From Anaeramoeba flamelloides (Eukaryota > Metamonada > Anaeramoebidae): a stretch of 64,000 bases of DNA. Positions 36,893 through 48,490 of this stretch are shown in pieces. Under the pieces are notes generated by a model. It saw only the letters and a list, made by a program, of their open reading frames with translations. It had not been told where the DNA came from and searched no databases. The stretch spans positions 2,914,001 through 2,978,000 of the forward strand of contig JANTQA010000033.1 of assembly GCA_027625915.1 (NCBI GenBank), read 5' to 3'. Position 1 is the first letter of the stretch. Each line of letters starts with the position of its first letter. The translations under genes and the position numbers were made by a program.

Positions 36893-37530
36893 TGATTTTT
36901 CTTTGAGGTTTTTTAGAATTTAAAAGAATCGAGTAAAATCTAGATGATTTTACTCAATTCTTTTGAATTCTGGAAAACCGCCGTTAGTTTTTCTTGAGTT
37001 TTCTGTTTATTAGGGAAATCGATAGGTTTTCGTTAGGTTTTTTAGAGTTTTTTATTTATGTGGAAAATCAATCTATTTTCCCAATAGAATAGAAAACCTC
37101 AAAAAAACCAAGAACACTTAACAAATAAACAGAAAACTCAAGAAAAACTAGGTACTCTACGGCACTTGACGGACACTTTCGTTAGATTTTTTTGATTTTT
37201 CAAATAAACAAAAAATTTCAGAAATAGATTTTTCTGAATTCTTAAATTAAAAAAAAAACCTAGGACACTTTTTATTAGGTTTTTTTTAATTTTTGGAATA
37301 AACTGAAAATTTATTTAATTTTTGGTTTATTTCAAAAATTAAAAAAAAAAACGCTGTTAAATTTTCCAGAATTTAAAAGAATTGAATAAAATCATATGAT
37401 TTCACTCTATTCTTTTAAACTCTGGAAAAGTTAGGCACTTTATGGACACTTTCGTTAGGTTTCCAAAATTAAAAAAATTGAGCAAAATCCAGATGATTTT
37501 ACTTTATTCTTTTGAATTCTGGAAAAACTA
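36893..37530. repeat. Palindrome-mosaic repeat (H), block 2
   Basis: At least five palindromic modules in tandem: 36909-36977, 36984-37138 (arms TTTTTCTTGAGTTTTCTGTT and complement, essentially perfect), about 37195-37350 (two AATTTTTGGAATAAAC-type hairpins), 37362-37429 (34-base arms, about four mismatches) and 37460-37526. Linkers repeat GGCACTTGACGGACACTTTC and CGTTAG. Located in the presumed RhoGAP-coiled-coil intron. Confidence 0.75.
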
Positions 37531-37920
37531 GAACACGGAATATTTATTATGAGGAATTTTTTTTTCTCTATTTCAGTTTTTTTAGATGTATACAGCATTT
37601 TCAAAACTATTAGTTCTTATCTATCAAAGTAAATATCTCAAGTTGAATTAAACAAAATTTGATCCATACGTTTATTTGGAAATTTTTAAACAAAAAAACA
37701 CGTTTTTTTCTACAACTAGAGACTTTTAAAAATGGTTGTTACTATTAACAAAAATAAATACAATAGCCTCATGAAATCGAAGTTCTGAAATTTTGATTAT
37801 CTTGTAAATAAACTTGATTATTTAGGATGAAAGGTGAATGAAAGTAGTAGTTTGTCTAACTTTTTTTTTTCAATTTTATTTTTTCATCCTATTGCCGTAC
37901 CCTAAAAAAAAAAAAAAAAT

Positions 37921-38880
37921 ATGAATGAGAAACAAACCAAACTGGAAAAAGATAAACAAAGATGGGAAAGTTTAAAAATCTTAATTACACTTTTCTAATA
38001 TTATAAAGTTAATACAGCAAATATAAGATTTGATGATTGTGACATACCAAGATGTAAATTCTTATCCTTTTTAAAAATAAAGATTTTTCTTGGAAGTGGT
38101 GTATTTCGTATTATTTGCTTAAGGTGTTAATTCCTAACATAAATATGATTTATGAAACAATAGTTAAGAAAACAATTGGTGATGTTTTTTTTTTTTTTTT
38201 TGAATTAGCGAAAAGTTTTAAGTTCTCTGATCGAAAATTACGTTTAATAGTAAACAGATTTTAACTCACAATAATCCAAGAAGACCTTGTTGTTATTGTT
38301 GATAATATTTTGAAAGAAATTTTGACATTTCATTAATTATACGATAAATTTGTTACAGTATTATCAAAAAGGCTGTTTTACTCATGTTCATTTTCTGTAA
38401 AACCCAATCAATTTATTGTAAAAAAGAAAAACCTTTGAAAAAAATTTTTTTATTTTTCATTTTAAATTTGGACTTTTTATCATTGTTCTGATTCGCCAAC
38501 ATACTTCTTAGTTGTTATATAGTTGATAAGTGGTGATATTTTTAAAATTGTAATAAAAGCTTTTTTTGTAATAAATAAAAATTCAAACGGATTTTGTCCT
38601 TTATTTTTAAAATATGAACAGAAGGAAATAATAGAAAATATTGATCACTTTTTATGGGTATGTCCTTCCTATGAAAAAGATAGATTGATTTTTCTGAATA
38701 AGTTAAAAGAATTAAATTTTAATGAAATAATTTTAAATTATGATAGCTTAAAATTATTTTCGTTATTTAATAATCGTTAAATCTATGATTTTACGCTTAA
38801 ATTTCTGAAATGGGATTTAAGTAAAAGGGTAACTAGAGTGTAATAATCACTTCTTCCTCAATAAAAAAAATAAATAAAAG
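37921..38880 (+). mobile_element. Decayed LINE (non-LTR retrotransposon) 3' fragment
   Basis: The clearest part is a frame at 38523-38780 ending in CPLFLKYEQKEIIENIDHFL then CPSYEKDR, the zinc-binding Cys/His motif found at the C-terminus of many LINE reverse-transcriptase proteins. Upstream, from about 37921, are short coding-like pieces in different frames (MNEKQTKLEKDKQRWESLK; RFDDCDIPRCKFL), so the copy is truncated and broken by several stops and shifts. A ~100-base 3' tail follows (TCTATGATTTTACGCTTAAA ... CTTCTTCCTCAATAAAAAA) that recurs at 42.6, 45.1, 57.2 and 61.3 kb. Confidence 0.7.
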
Positions 38881-39029
38881 CTTTTTTTTCCAAAATGTGT
38901 TAACCATGCCCAGAATGACATTTACCGATTAATTAATTATTTTTTTTGTTGTTGATAAAAAAATAAAAAAAAACAAAAAACAATTTGAAATTTGTTATTC
39001 TTCTTTATTTCTTATAAATAAACAAATAG

Positions 39030-40025
39030 TTAAATGTCTATCCAAAATTAACACTAAATTTAATTGGCAATTTGTTTCTACATGATAAAACAAGAAAAAA
39101 ACCGAAGGACACTTCGTTAATCCAATTTTCAAATCCAAAAATTGATTATATAATCTCGTTGCATAATGAAATTGATCACATTTTAAAGAAGGATTATTCA
39201 GTTAAGCAATTGCAATCAAGAGAAATATTTCCGATTAAAGAGAAAATCAAAAAAATAACAAAAAAAAACGAAGAGATTCAGAAAAAATTAAAGTTAAAAA
39301 AAACGGTTGTAAGTCAAAGAAAGGAGAAATACGACAAAATTAAAGAGGGTTTAAATGAAATAAATAAAAAAGAAGAAGATGATCTCTCGAAAGCTGAAGA
39401 AATGAAAAATAAGAGTAAAACTGAAATTTTAAAGATCGAAAAAATCAAGCAGGATATCAAAAATGATTTAGAAAGGCACCACAATGTTTTAAAAAGTTAC
39501 CAAGACGAGATCGAATCTTTAAAGGTGGATTTAGAATGGCACGATACATATATTGAGCAATTGATAAAGGAAAGAGATGAAATTGCTATTGTCTGGAAGA
39601 CTTTATTAAAAAAAAAAAAAAATTATTCCGTTTTATTAGAAGAAGAGCAAAAAGAATTAGACGACAACCAAAAACTGCTTGAAAATTTTGAAAAGGAAGA
39701 AAAGGAAAAAACCCAAAGTCTTAATACCCAAAGAAAAAAGGTAATTGAACTAATTCAAACTTTAGAAGTTGAAAAGGAGAATTTTGAAAATGAAAAAATG
39801 GAAATAGAAAACGAATTAAATGCAAATACTAATGATATTTTAAGCCTCCAGCAAAATAAAAAGCAAATTAAAAAATTTGTTAAGGACAGCAAAGATGATT
39901 ATTTACAATCTAAAGATGAATTAAAACAATTGAATGAACAATTAAACGATTTAAATAAAACTTCACAAACACAGCAAAAAGAAATTGAATTGCTAGTAAA
40001 AACTCTCAATGAGCTGAAGAAATAA
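39030..40025 (+). CDS. Coiled-coil exon, possibly the C-terminus of the RhoGAP gene
   Basis: An open frame of 331 residues from an acceptor-like AAATAG at 39029 to TAA at 40025, almost entirely Lys/Glu/Gln/Leu heptad-like coiled coil from about residue 60 onward. There is no in-frame ATG before about 39403, so an upstream exon is needed. The frame starts in phase 0, as required by the donor after 35929, 3100 bases upstream; DFGK would join LNVYPKLTLN. Domain order RhoGAP then coiled coil is plausible, but the link rests only on phase and on the similar giant introns elsewhere here. I recognise no specific family for the coiled coil itself. Alternatively it is a separate gene with a start near 39403. 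Confidence 0.6.
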   Translation, partial: LNVYPKLTLNLIGNLFLHDKTRKKPKDTSLIQFSNPKIDYIISLHNEIDHILKKDYSVKQLQSREIFPIKEKIKKITKKNEEIQKKLKLKKTVVSQRKEKYDKIKEGLNEINKKEEDDLSKAEEMKNKSKTEILKIEKIKQDIKNDLERHHNVLKSYQDEIESLKVDLEWHDTYIEQLIKERDEIAIVWKTLLKKKKNYSVLLEEEQKELDDNQKLLENFEKEEKEKTQSLNTQRKKVIELIQTLEVEKENFENEKMEIENELNANTNDILSLQQNKKQIKKFVKDSKDDYLQSKDELKQLNEQLNDLNKTSQTQQKEIELLVKTLNELKK

Positions 40026-40799
40026 ATTCATTTATTCCTTTTATTTTCAAGAATATATTTTTATCCTTTGAATCGATCTGGGGTTTTTTATTTTTTCTTA
40101 TTCATCTATTCATCCACAATCGCATTTTGTTTTGCTTTTTTTGTTCAATTTTTATTTTGTAAAAATTTTGAATTTAAACACGAAAATTTTTTTTCTCAAA
40201 ATTAATTAAATATGATTGTTTCAAAAAGACACTTTTGACTGAGTAATAATAACTTAATAGTTATTGTTTTTTGATTCTTCCATAATACATAAATAAAAAT
40301 ATTTCAGATCATAAAGCATATTTTTTTGTTTTTTAAATCAAATTTTCAATTTTGATAAAGACTACTTATTTAATCCAACAATAAAAAAATATCCCAAAAT
40401 ATTTTTTTTTTAAAGTTCCTAAATTTGAAAGGTATTGCCAAATACTATGTAGAAATTTTATGTTCTTAGATCCCGAGTTCTGAAATAAAAATAAAAAAAT
40501 ATCTTGTTAACTTGTAATTTTTTTTTTATTTGATTTACTTTTTTGAGGATATTTTAGTGATTAATTAGAATTGAGTGTTTTGTTGAGTTATAATAGAAAT
40601 CTTTGAATATATTTCAACAAATATTTAGAAATTTGATCTTTTTGAGGAAAATTAAATAATATTTTTTTCTTTTAATGTTTAGAAATATTTTTCTTTGAAT
40701 ATTTATCAAGTTTTTATACAAATATTCAATTTTTTTTTTTTTTTAATTTTGAAGGGAGTATATTAATTCCAATATCTGCGGTTGGGTTATTTTTAATTA

Positions 40800-41235
40800 C
40801 AGTAATAAACTGAAAAATTATTTTTTTTTGGTTTGTTTCATAAATTAAGAAAACCGTCATTATTTTTATGGAATTTGAAAGAGTTGAGTAAAATCAAAGA
40901 TTTTTTTCAATTCTTTTAATTTTTGTATAAGATAGATACTTGATGGACACTTTCGGTAAACTACGAGATTTGGGGTAGACTTTTTATTGAGTTTTTAAGA
41001 AAATAAAACAATTTGGTCAAATCTATGATTGTTATCAATTCTATTAAATACTGGATACCTGAAGAGACTATTGTTAAGTTTTGGTTTATTTTTAATTTAA
41101 TTAGATGATCAATATATTATGTGAACTAAGACAAGAATTAAAAAAATCATACTGAACTTTTTCGGAATTTAAAAGGATTAAATAAAATGATAGATTTTTC
41201 TCTATACTTTTGAATTCTGGCAAATACAGGTACTC
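40800..41235. repeat. Palindrome-mosaic repeat (H), decayed block 3
   Basis: Older-looking modules of the same type: 40860-40930 (TGGAATTTGAAAGAGTTGAG and near complement), the linker ACTTGATGGACACTTTCGGT, and 41160-41223. A further single module lies at 41753-41820 (TTCCAGAATTTAAAAGAATAG and complement). Confidence 0.6.
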
Positions 41236-42239
41236 AGCAGAACTTAAATACACTTAAATACACTTGAATATACTTTACGGTACTTCCTAATATCTTCATT
41301 TTTGTTTATAATTTTTAATAATGAATCAATATTTTCTTTATTGTTCTGAAGTTCTAACGTGAATAAAGTAATTTTATTTCGATTAATGCTAGAGAGATAA
41401 AAGTATTATACCATTGTTGTTCATTTGAATTAGTTATTAAATCCAAAATTTTTGATTTTGTTTATAGAATGGACAGTTATGTAGTAAATAATTAATACCT
41501 TCAATAATTTTCAGATTAAAATAGTTTTTCTATAAGCTACAAAATATTGTTTTTGGTTTATATAATTCTTGTCATAAACATAATGTTATCTGCTATTATA
41601 AAATATGAAAATTCTTAATTTTCATATGAAGTAATACCATAAATATTTTAAAAATTTTTTTGAACTTTTTTTTTTTGTAATTTGTGAAATAAAAAGACAA
41701 TTTCTTATTTTTATTTAATTTCTGAAAATTACAACAAAATAAATTAAACTTTTCCAGAATTTAAAAGAATAGAGTAATATCCTTAGATTTGACTTTATTT
41801 TTTTAAATTCTGGATAAGTTATAAGCTTAATATTTCTATTATTATATTGTAATTTTTAAATATTCTTTTAATTTCTGAAATTAAATAAAAAAAAAAAAAA
41901 AAAAAAACTAAGTACTTGATAAAATGACTGTTTGTCTATGTTATTATTATTAGACTTAATAAAATTTAAATATGATTGATTTTTACACCCAAAACTATTA
42001 ATTCTTAAATTTTCTCTTTAATTATTTAGATTTACATCTAATGATTTAAAGTTATCTATTTCACTATTAATATTTTGTTAAACTCAGAATTTCTAATTTC
42101 ATTTTGGGTTTCTACCCCCCTTTATAAAAAAAAAATACTTTTTTTTATTTCAAAAATATTTTATAATAATTAAAAATTAAAATTATTTATTAAAAAAAAA
42201 ACAATATTCAAGTTATCAATCAAGTTCAATAATTCTAAA
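41236..42239. other. AT-rich spacer
   Basis: Apart from one palindrome module at 41753-41820 and a run of 23 A at about 41886-41908, I see no gene or recognisable element. Confidence 0.4.
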
Positions 42240-42598
42240 ATTCAGAACATTTAGGAATTGTCGAAATAGATACTATTACGTAATGGATAAAAACTCAAAT
42301 TAATTTTGTCCTTTATGTTTATCATCTGAACAAAAGGAAATAATAGAAAATATTGAGCATTTCTTAATGGTATGTTCTTCCTAAGAAAAAGATAGTTTAA
42401 AATGTTTTAACAAATTAAAAGAAATAAATCTTAAAGAATTAATTTTAAAACAATAGACAGTTTGAAAATATTCTCATTAATTAATAATTGTGAAATCTAT
42501 GATTTTGGATTTAAATTTATGAAAGGAGATTTGAGTCTAAGGATAACTTGAATGTATTTTGCATTTCTTCAATAATAAAAAAAATAAATAAAAAATTA
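42240..42598 (+). mobile_element. Decayed LINE 3' fragment (copy 2)
   Basis: A degraded frame reads FCPLCLSSEQKEIIENIEHF then CSS, collinear with 38580-38680 and keeping the CPLC pair. The same 3' tail follows (GTGAAATCTATGATTTTGGA ... TTCTTCAATAATAAAAAA). Several in-frame stops are present, so it is a dead copy, more diverged than the copy at 38 kb. Confidence 0.65.
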
Positions 42599-43120
42599 CT
42601 TTTTTTTTGATTAAAAATTCTTTAAAAAGTTATTCTAAATATTATTCAAATTTTTTTAAATTAATAAAGTAATTTAATTTGATCAAGTGTTTTTTTGGAA
42701 GGCTTCTTTTAACTGTCTGAAAAATTAAAAATCATTTTTTTTATAACAATTTTGAACTACTATTGTCAAAATATCCCATTCAGACTTGTTTAATTGGTGT
42801 TTCGAAATAAAAAACAATGTTTCTTTTTTCTAGAAGGCTTATCAATTAAATCGATCAAATAAACCGATAATAAACATTAATTAAATATGGTGTTGATTTC
42901 TTAAAAATCTATTATTAAAAAAGAAATTCTAAAAATGAAGGATCAAATTGTAAAATTTTTTAGGAAATTATTGTTAGTTTTCCATTGAATTTTTCTTTCA
43001 TCAAAAAATTTAATAAAATCTGAGAAAAATACGAAAAATTTTGAACAAATTTCCGTTCCTAATCGAAACTTTACTGAAAACCTCAAGTACATTTACCTTT
43101 CAAAATTGATTTGACCTTAG

Positions 43121-43338
43121 TTATACTATTGTCTCGTGAATTTGATGTTGTATTGGAACAAGAAGAAAAAAATGCACGACTTTTGATTTTGAAACACTGC
43201 CTTATTGCCCTGTGTCTTGTTTTTTCATTGATCATCGTAATTACTTGTTTTCATTTTTTTTTGATTCATATAAAACAGTTTTCTGTACTTAAAGACATAT
43301 TGGTCTCTGAAAAAATATCAAGTCTTTCAGAATATTAG
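43121..43338 (+). CDS. Orphan 3' exon with one transmembrane helix
   Basis: After an acceptor (TTTGACCTTAG) a 72-residue frame of clearly higher G+C runs to TAG at 43336-43338: an acidic stretch REFDVVLEQEEKNARLL, then one hydrophobic helix CLIALCLVFSLIIVITCF, then a short Lys-containing tail. No initiating ATG is in the frame, so it would be the last exon of a tail-anchored or single-pass membrane protein with upstream exons. A second coding-like stretch (about 42935-43112, e.g. KNFEQISVPNRNFTENLKYI) lies just before it in another frame, and I could not find a splice joining the two. A decaying gene is possible. No family recognised. Confidence 0.4.
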
Positions 43339-43656
43339 TACTTTTTTATTGTAGTTTTGGTCCAAAAAAGAATAACACAACCAAAGAATTCAAAAACAAA
43401 AGTTTATTTTGAATTTATTATTTTGTCTATAATTGAGTAAAGCATTTTACTTTAAAATTTTTTTTTTTTTTTTTTTGCACAAAAAAAATTGTTTAGCATT
43501 TAGAAGGAACAAAATTTAGAAGAACTTGCTCTCGTAAAACATAAAAAGTGAAAATTATTTTGCTTTTTTGTTTTTTGGAAATTTCTTTTTCTTTTTCTGC
43601 CTTATCTTTTCTTGTGATTTTTTTTTTTTTTTGTTCATTGCTTGAAAGTAGTGCTT

Positions 43657-44100
43657 TTATTTTTCACGGATCTCTTTAATTAAGATTCGGATTTGTTCCA
43701 ATACTTTTGGAACAACCTTTTTCTGCAAGAAACCTGGAACTTGTTCAAATTTTTTATCACACGAGTGTGTCACTATATACTCATGTTCTTCTTCTCCCTC
43801 TGCAACGTTTCTAAATTTGAGACCACAAGAATATTTCTTTTTGATGGATTCTTCACTTCCTGTAATGTGCCCTTTGATTTTAATCTGAATGGTGAGTTCC
43901 CATCCTGGGATTCGTTTGCCTCTTCTTACATTGATATATGCATCACCAGAGACTTCAACACTTTCTAACATCATTTTGCCTGCTTCAAAGTCTCCAAAAG
44001 CAAGATCGTCATTTGTTATCAATTCCTCTAATCTTTCTTTTGCCCACTTATTTAGGTTAATTTCTTCCCAATGAAAGTTACCTACGTTCCACTTTGACAT
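43657..44100 (-). CDS. Hch1-like Hsp90 co-chaperone (Aha1 N-terminal domain only)
   Basis: A single 147-residue exon. It starts with NVGNFHWEE (5-13), the family's N-terminal N-x-x-N-W/F-H-W signature, followed by LNKWAKERLEELI, and carries RRGK at 59-62, matching the RKxK-type motif through which Aha1 acts on the Hsp90 ATPase cycle. Aha1 proteins have this domain plus a C-terminal AHSA1 domain and are about 340 residues; yeast Hch1 (about 153) has the first only, which is the arrangement seen here. No C-terminal domain is seen on either side (a T-rich stretch follows the stop). Cytosolic; client is Hsp90. Identity of the domain is firm; whether a full-length Aha1 exists elsewhere is unknown. 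Confidence 0.88.
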   Translation of the reverse strand: MSKWNVGNFHWEEINLNKWAKERLEELITNDDLAFGDFEAGKMMLESVEVSGDAYINVRRGKRIPGWELTIQIKIKGHITGSEESIKKKYSCGLKFRNVAEGEEEHEYIVTHSCDKKFEQVPGFLQKKVVPKVLEQIRILIKEIREK

Positions 44101-44965
44101 TTCAAAATAAAAATATAAAAACTTTGTTTAAAAAAAATGAAAAAGAGTTTTTTTTTTACGGGATGAAGAGCACAAAAATTAAGGTAACTTTTTTGAATTC
44201 AGAAAACTTTTTTTTTTATGAAATTGTTCCAAATTTTGGGTGTAATAAAAAGATCAAAACTGAACTAACTTTAAATTTTAAAGTAAATACAATTTATACT
44301 TTTTTAAAATTTATTATTGAAACAACTTTCCACTTTTTGGTTTTCCACTAAATCAGTTTCAGGGTTTTGAAAGTTAACAAATCTTTTTCTTTTAGATAAC
44401 TTATGAAAATTTAATTTATATTTCAAAGGTCATCTTTTGTTAATTATTTTTTTTATACCCGTTTTTAGATTATAAAAGTTTTACAAACTTTTGAAAAAAA
44501 TTTATATTTGAAAAAATTTGAAAGAATATCAAAAACTGAAATCTTGAGGAAAGATGGGTTGAAAGTTTAAAAAGGCACGAAGGTGTTTTTATCAAATGTA
44601 GTCTTCTGACTGGTTTGATTGAAGGGATTATTATATATGAATTATTTTTTTTTTCCAAAATGTTAATGGAGAATTATTTTCCATTGTACCAAATACAATT
44701 TCTGTTGATAAACATACCTATTTATCACTTTAGAGATTTGAATTGTCATTTTTACCATCTTAAATGTTTTTAAAAGCAACCTTATGATAACATATAAGGC
44801 ATCAAATTATTCAAAATAAGGGATAACAATGAAAACTAATAAGTCACACAAAAAATTAACCATAATAATACACAATTTATGCTATTTTTTTAAACTCGAC
44901 TCAAACAATTTCTAAAAAAAGCATTTGTGTGCCTTATATCCAAGGGTGGGTATTTTAAGAAATTG
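44101..44965. other. AT-rich spacer, possible LINE remains
   Basis: Between about 44500 and 44650 the plus strand has short coding-like pieces broken by stops (EILRKDGLKV). They lie upstream of a LINE tail and may be its remains, but the identity cannot be established by eye. Confidence 0.3.
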
Positions 44966-45112
44966 TTTTTTGACAGTTCAAGACTATTTTCATTGATTAA
45001 CAATCGTGAAATTCAAGATTTTACCTTTGAATTTATGAAAGGAAATTTAAAGTAACCGTCAACCAAGTGGGTAAATCACACTTCTTCCTCAATAAAAAAA
45101 AAAAGAAAAAAG
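44966..45112 (+). mobile_element. LINE 3' tail (copy 3)
   Basis: CAATCGTGAAATTCAAGATT through CACTTCTTCCTCAATAAAAA matches the 3' tail of the 38.8 kb LINE. Only the end of the element is recognisable. Confidence 0.6.
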
Positions 45113-46042
45113 AAATTTTCTATCTTAACTATCTTTATTTGATTAATTGTGGTGTGTATTAAAAATCCCTGTCAGAGTAATTTTTGGTAAGACTATTTGA
45201 TCTTGTTGGTTTGAATTTCTAGATTAAAAAACAAAAGAAATTTTGGCAAAATATTTTTCTTTTTATATTTTCTTATTTTTTGTTGTTTCTGGTATTTTTT
45301 ATTGGTGATTATATTTAAAATTTAATTTTATTTATTTTAATTTATTTATGGATTAATTTGTGTATTTATTTATTTATTTATTTATTCATTTATTCGGGAG
45401 AAAGAAGCAATTAAGAAAATTTTATCAAAATGGAAAAAAAGAGTAGTAAAATAATTAAACTAAACTAAATTTCATAATAGATGGTCCATCTTACATTTTA
45501 ATTTTGAAATTCGTTTGTACCCTTTTGAAGTTTTTCCTCTCACAATGAAAAGTTTGAAAATAAATCATTTTTTCTCTTTTTTTTTTTTTTTCAACAGTGT
45601 TTTGTTAAAATGGAAAATGAAAATGAAAAATTGAAAAGAAGTAATGGTTGAATTAATGAAAAAATTGGTTTCAAATAAGAAAAATAGATTAGATTTCGTT
45701 ATTCAAATGGAAGGAGAATAGATAAATGGGTTTTATTAATTTTTTAAAAATTTTCTATTTTTTATGTAATACTTATTTCTAAATAAATGGCCAAATTTTT
45801 TTTTAAAAGTTATTTTTATTTGTTTTTCTATTATTTTTAGACAAAAAATAAATATATTTTAAGTATATTATTGAATATTAAAATCTAAATTTTTATATTA
45901 TAATAGATAAATTCAATTATTAAAAATATTTTTCTTTCAAATTTGATTTTTAATTAGCCAATGATTTTGAAAGATACTTTTCTAATATTAAAAATAATAA
46001 TATCATTTATGTTCTCAAGTTAATGTCTATAGACTATCATTG
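45113..46042. other. AT-rich spacer
   Basis: No gene. A TTTA-type tandem run is at about 45357-45390; otherwise only A/T runs. Confidence 0.4.
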
Positions 46043-46239
46043 CAACCAGTTCCACGTTTAAGGAACAAACTTTCATCGATTTTCAAGGCACAAGAAAAAT
46101 CTCCAATTAAGGCACAACATTTGTAATTTTTTTTAATTTACAATTTATTTTATTAGAATCTGACTTTTGTGCCTTAATTTGAGATTTTTATTTTGACATA
46201 AATTTCGATGAAAGTTTGTGCCTTAAAAGTGAAAATGAC
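46043..46239. mobile_element. TA-type MITE, family M1 (copy c)
   Basis: Left end CCAGTTCCACGTTTAAGGAA and right end the complement of AAAGTCATTTTCACTTTTAA; the GGCACAA and CTCAAATTA blocks are kept, in inverted arrangement. A palindrome-mosaic scrap (GGGTTTTCTGTTTATTC ... AAACAGAAAACCC) follows directly at 46250-46310. Confidence 0.7.
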
Positions 46240-46353
46240 TTTATTTTTTCTTGGGTTTTCTGTTTATTCTAAAAATCAATAGATTTTCCTGATAAAACAG
46301 AAAACCCTAAGAAACACCCCATTTTTTTTTTTTTTTTTTTTTACTTTTATTAA

Positions 46354-46536
46354 GATACTAATCCTCGATGAATATTTTTTACCCAAATGTTATAGAGATT
46401 GAGAAAATAATTTGACAATTACTTAGATTTGAAAGACCCTGTTTATTTTCATATTAAACTTATTTATAGAATATAAGGAATCTTTATTTAGAAATTGATC
46501 AAATAAAAAATAATAATAATAATAGAGACTAGCCCC
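46354..46536. mobile_element. TTAA-flanked MITE, family M3 (copy b)
   Basis: Flanked by TTAA at 46350-46353 and 46537-46540; interior collinear with 33728-33896 (TATAGAGATTGAGAAAATA, CAATTACTTAGATTTGAAA). Right end CTAGCCCC. Confidence 0.65.
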
Positions 46537-46540
46537 TTAA

Positions 46541-48490
46541 GGGAGTTAGAACTTTTTACCATTTTGAAAATATATAATTTTGTTAAAATTAATTAAAAAT
46601 ATTTTTTGAGTGCTACATGTATTTAAAACTTTGAAATCAAAATAACCTCTGTAGGTTCATTTGTGAAAAGAAAAAATGTAATTCAGAGTTGAATCTTTAA
46701 TTTTTCAATTTTTTTAAACATTTTTTTTTTGATTAAATTTTTGGTTTTATTAAATTATTTTAGATCAAAAAAGGTTTTTATACGAATGAGTAAAATCAAT
46801 CATAGATAAAATCAAATAAATGGACCCGAAAAAGTGTGTATTTGAAAAAAATATTTTTTTAGAAGATCAAACAAGAAAGGCCAACTATCTAAATAAATTA
46901 GTATAAATCAATAAAGATAGAAAAAAAATTGATAAAAATCTATTATCAAAGATTTTTTTCTTTATCTTTTCTTCTTAATTTGTCTGTGTCCAAACAATTT
47001 TTTACCTTGAATATATTGTAAATTACTCCTTATTATTATTTAACAAAACATTTTTTTTACAATTTTGGTTTCAAAAATCCTTTTTCAACTATTATTTTTA
47101 TCAAAAAAAAAAAAAGCAAAAATAAAGAATACTATTTCAAAAAGTCAAATAAAGGGAGTTAAATTCCCCGAATGAAAAAAAAAGTTACAAAAATTCCAAC
47201 CCAAAATAAAAATAAATTTTTGAAAAAATTTCAATCGGATATAGAATTATGATTTGTTCTCAATTTAATTGAAACTAAATAATTATCAAATCAAACCAAT
47301 TTGTTCAATAAAGCTCTATTTCTGAAGATTAATTTAATAAATAACCTATTTTCAGAACCAAAACTAGAATTAGATGAATTAAATGAAAAGATGAAGTTTA
47401 AATTTCATACTGAAAATTTTTTCGAAAAATAAACAGTAATTTGTTTCTCAAAAATTTTACAAAAAAAAGTATTTTTCATGAAGAATTAAAAATAAAACCA
47501 AACTAAAAATAAGTAATTGTCTCAAATGTTACAGACAAGATCAAGAAATAAATGATTTTTATTTATTTTTTTCTTGATCAATCTTTTCATTTTTTTAATT
47601 TCCATTTTTGATTGGTATGAAAATATATTATACTAGTATATATTGTATACGTATATTTATCAAAATATCAATGGGTTTGGTTAGAGAAATGATTTGAATC
47701 ATTCAGTTTCACATAAATGGTGGCACTCAAAATTTGAAAAATGTACTGAGTTTCTTAATCAATGTTTTTGTCAAAAAACCTAAAATTACAATAATTGGAC
47801 TTTCCTTTAATTGATCTTCTTTACAAACATTTTTATTGCTTAAAGTATTATATTTTAGTAATCAAAGATCATAAAATATGCAGAGCCCTTAAAAAAAGTT
47901 GTTCCTAAAATCAACCAAAGATTTTGAAACGATTGTGATTATTTTCAAACTCTAAAGTCTTGGAAAAGTTGAGAATTCCTTATTAAACTCAATTTGTTCT
48001 CTTGAATGTGTTTTCTATTCTCCAAACCAAAAACAACAAAAACAAATCAACGATATTTTTGATTTTCGAATTAATATTGCTTTTAATCAGCTTGTGGTTG
48101 TTTTAGGTTAATTAGAAAATAACTTGGTTCTAATTGTCTATTTTTTATCAAAATTTAAAAAATTTTTTAAAAACTGAATAATTTCAAAATTTCCTGAAAT
48201 AACTCTAAAATGTCACTAAATCAAAGCTTCATACCTGTTCTACCACTTTTCAAATAAAATATTGCACAACTCTTTTTGTTAAATCAAAAACTTTATTATT
48301 CCACAAAACCATCGATAAATGATCAGAAAAATGATAAACATCTTCAAAATATCTAAAACCACAAATCTTGAGACTTGATTGAAAATGATGAGAAAGTCCA
48401 ACTTTTGTTTTAACATTTTTTTAAAAATTCCCTTTAAAATTAATCGCTTTTATCAAATTCTATTTACTACAATAATTTTCAGCCTTTCAA
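46541..48490. other. AT-rich spacer upstream of the bZIP gene
   Basis: No gene or repeat recognised. Just before the ATG, TTACTACAATAATTTTCAG is acceptor-like, so a 5' untranslated intron is possible. Confidence 0.4.
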
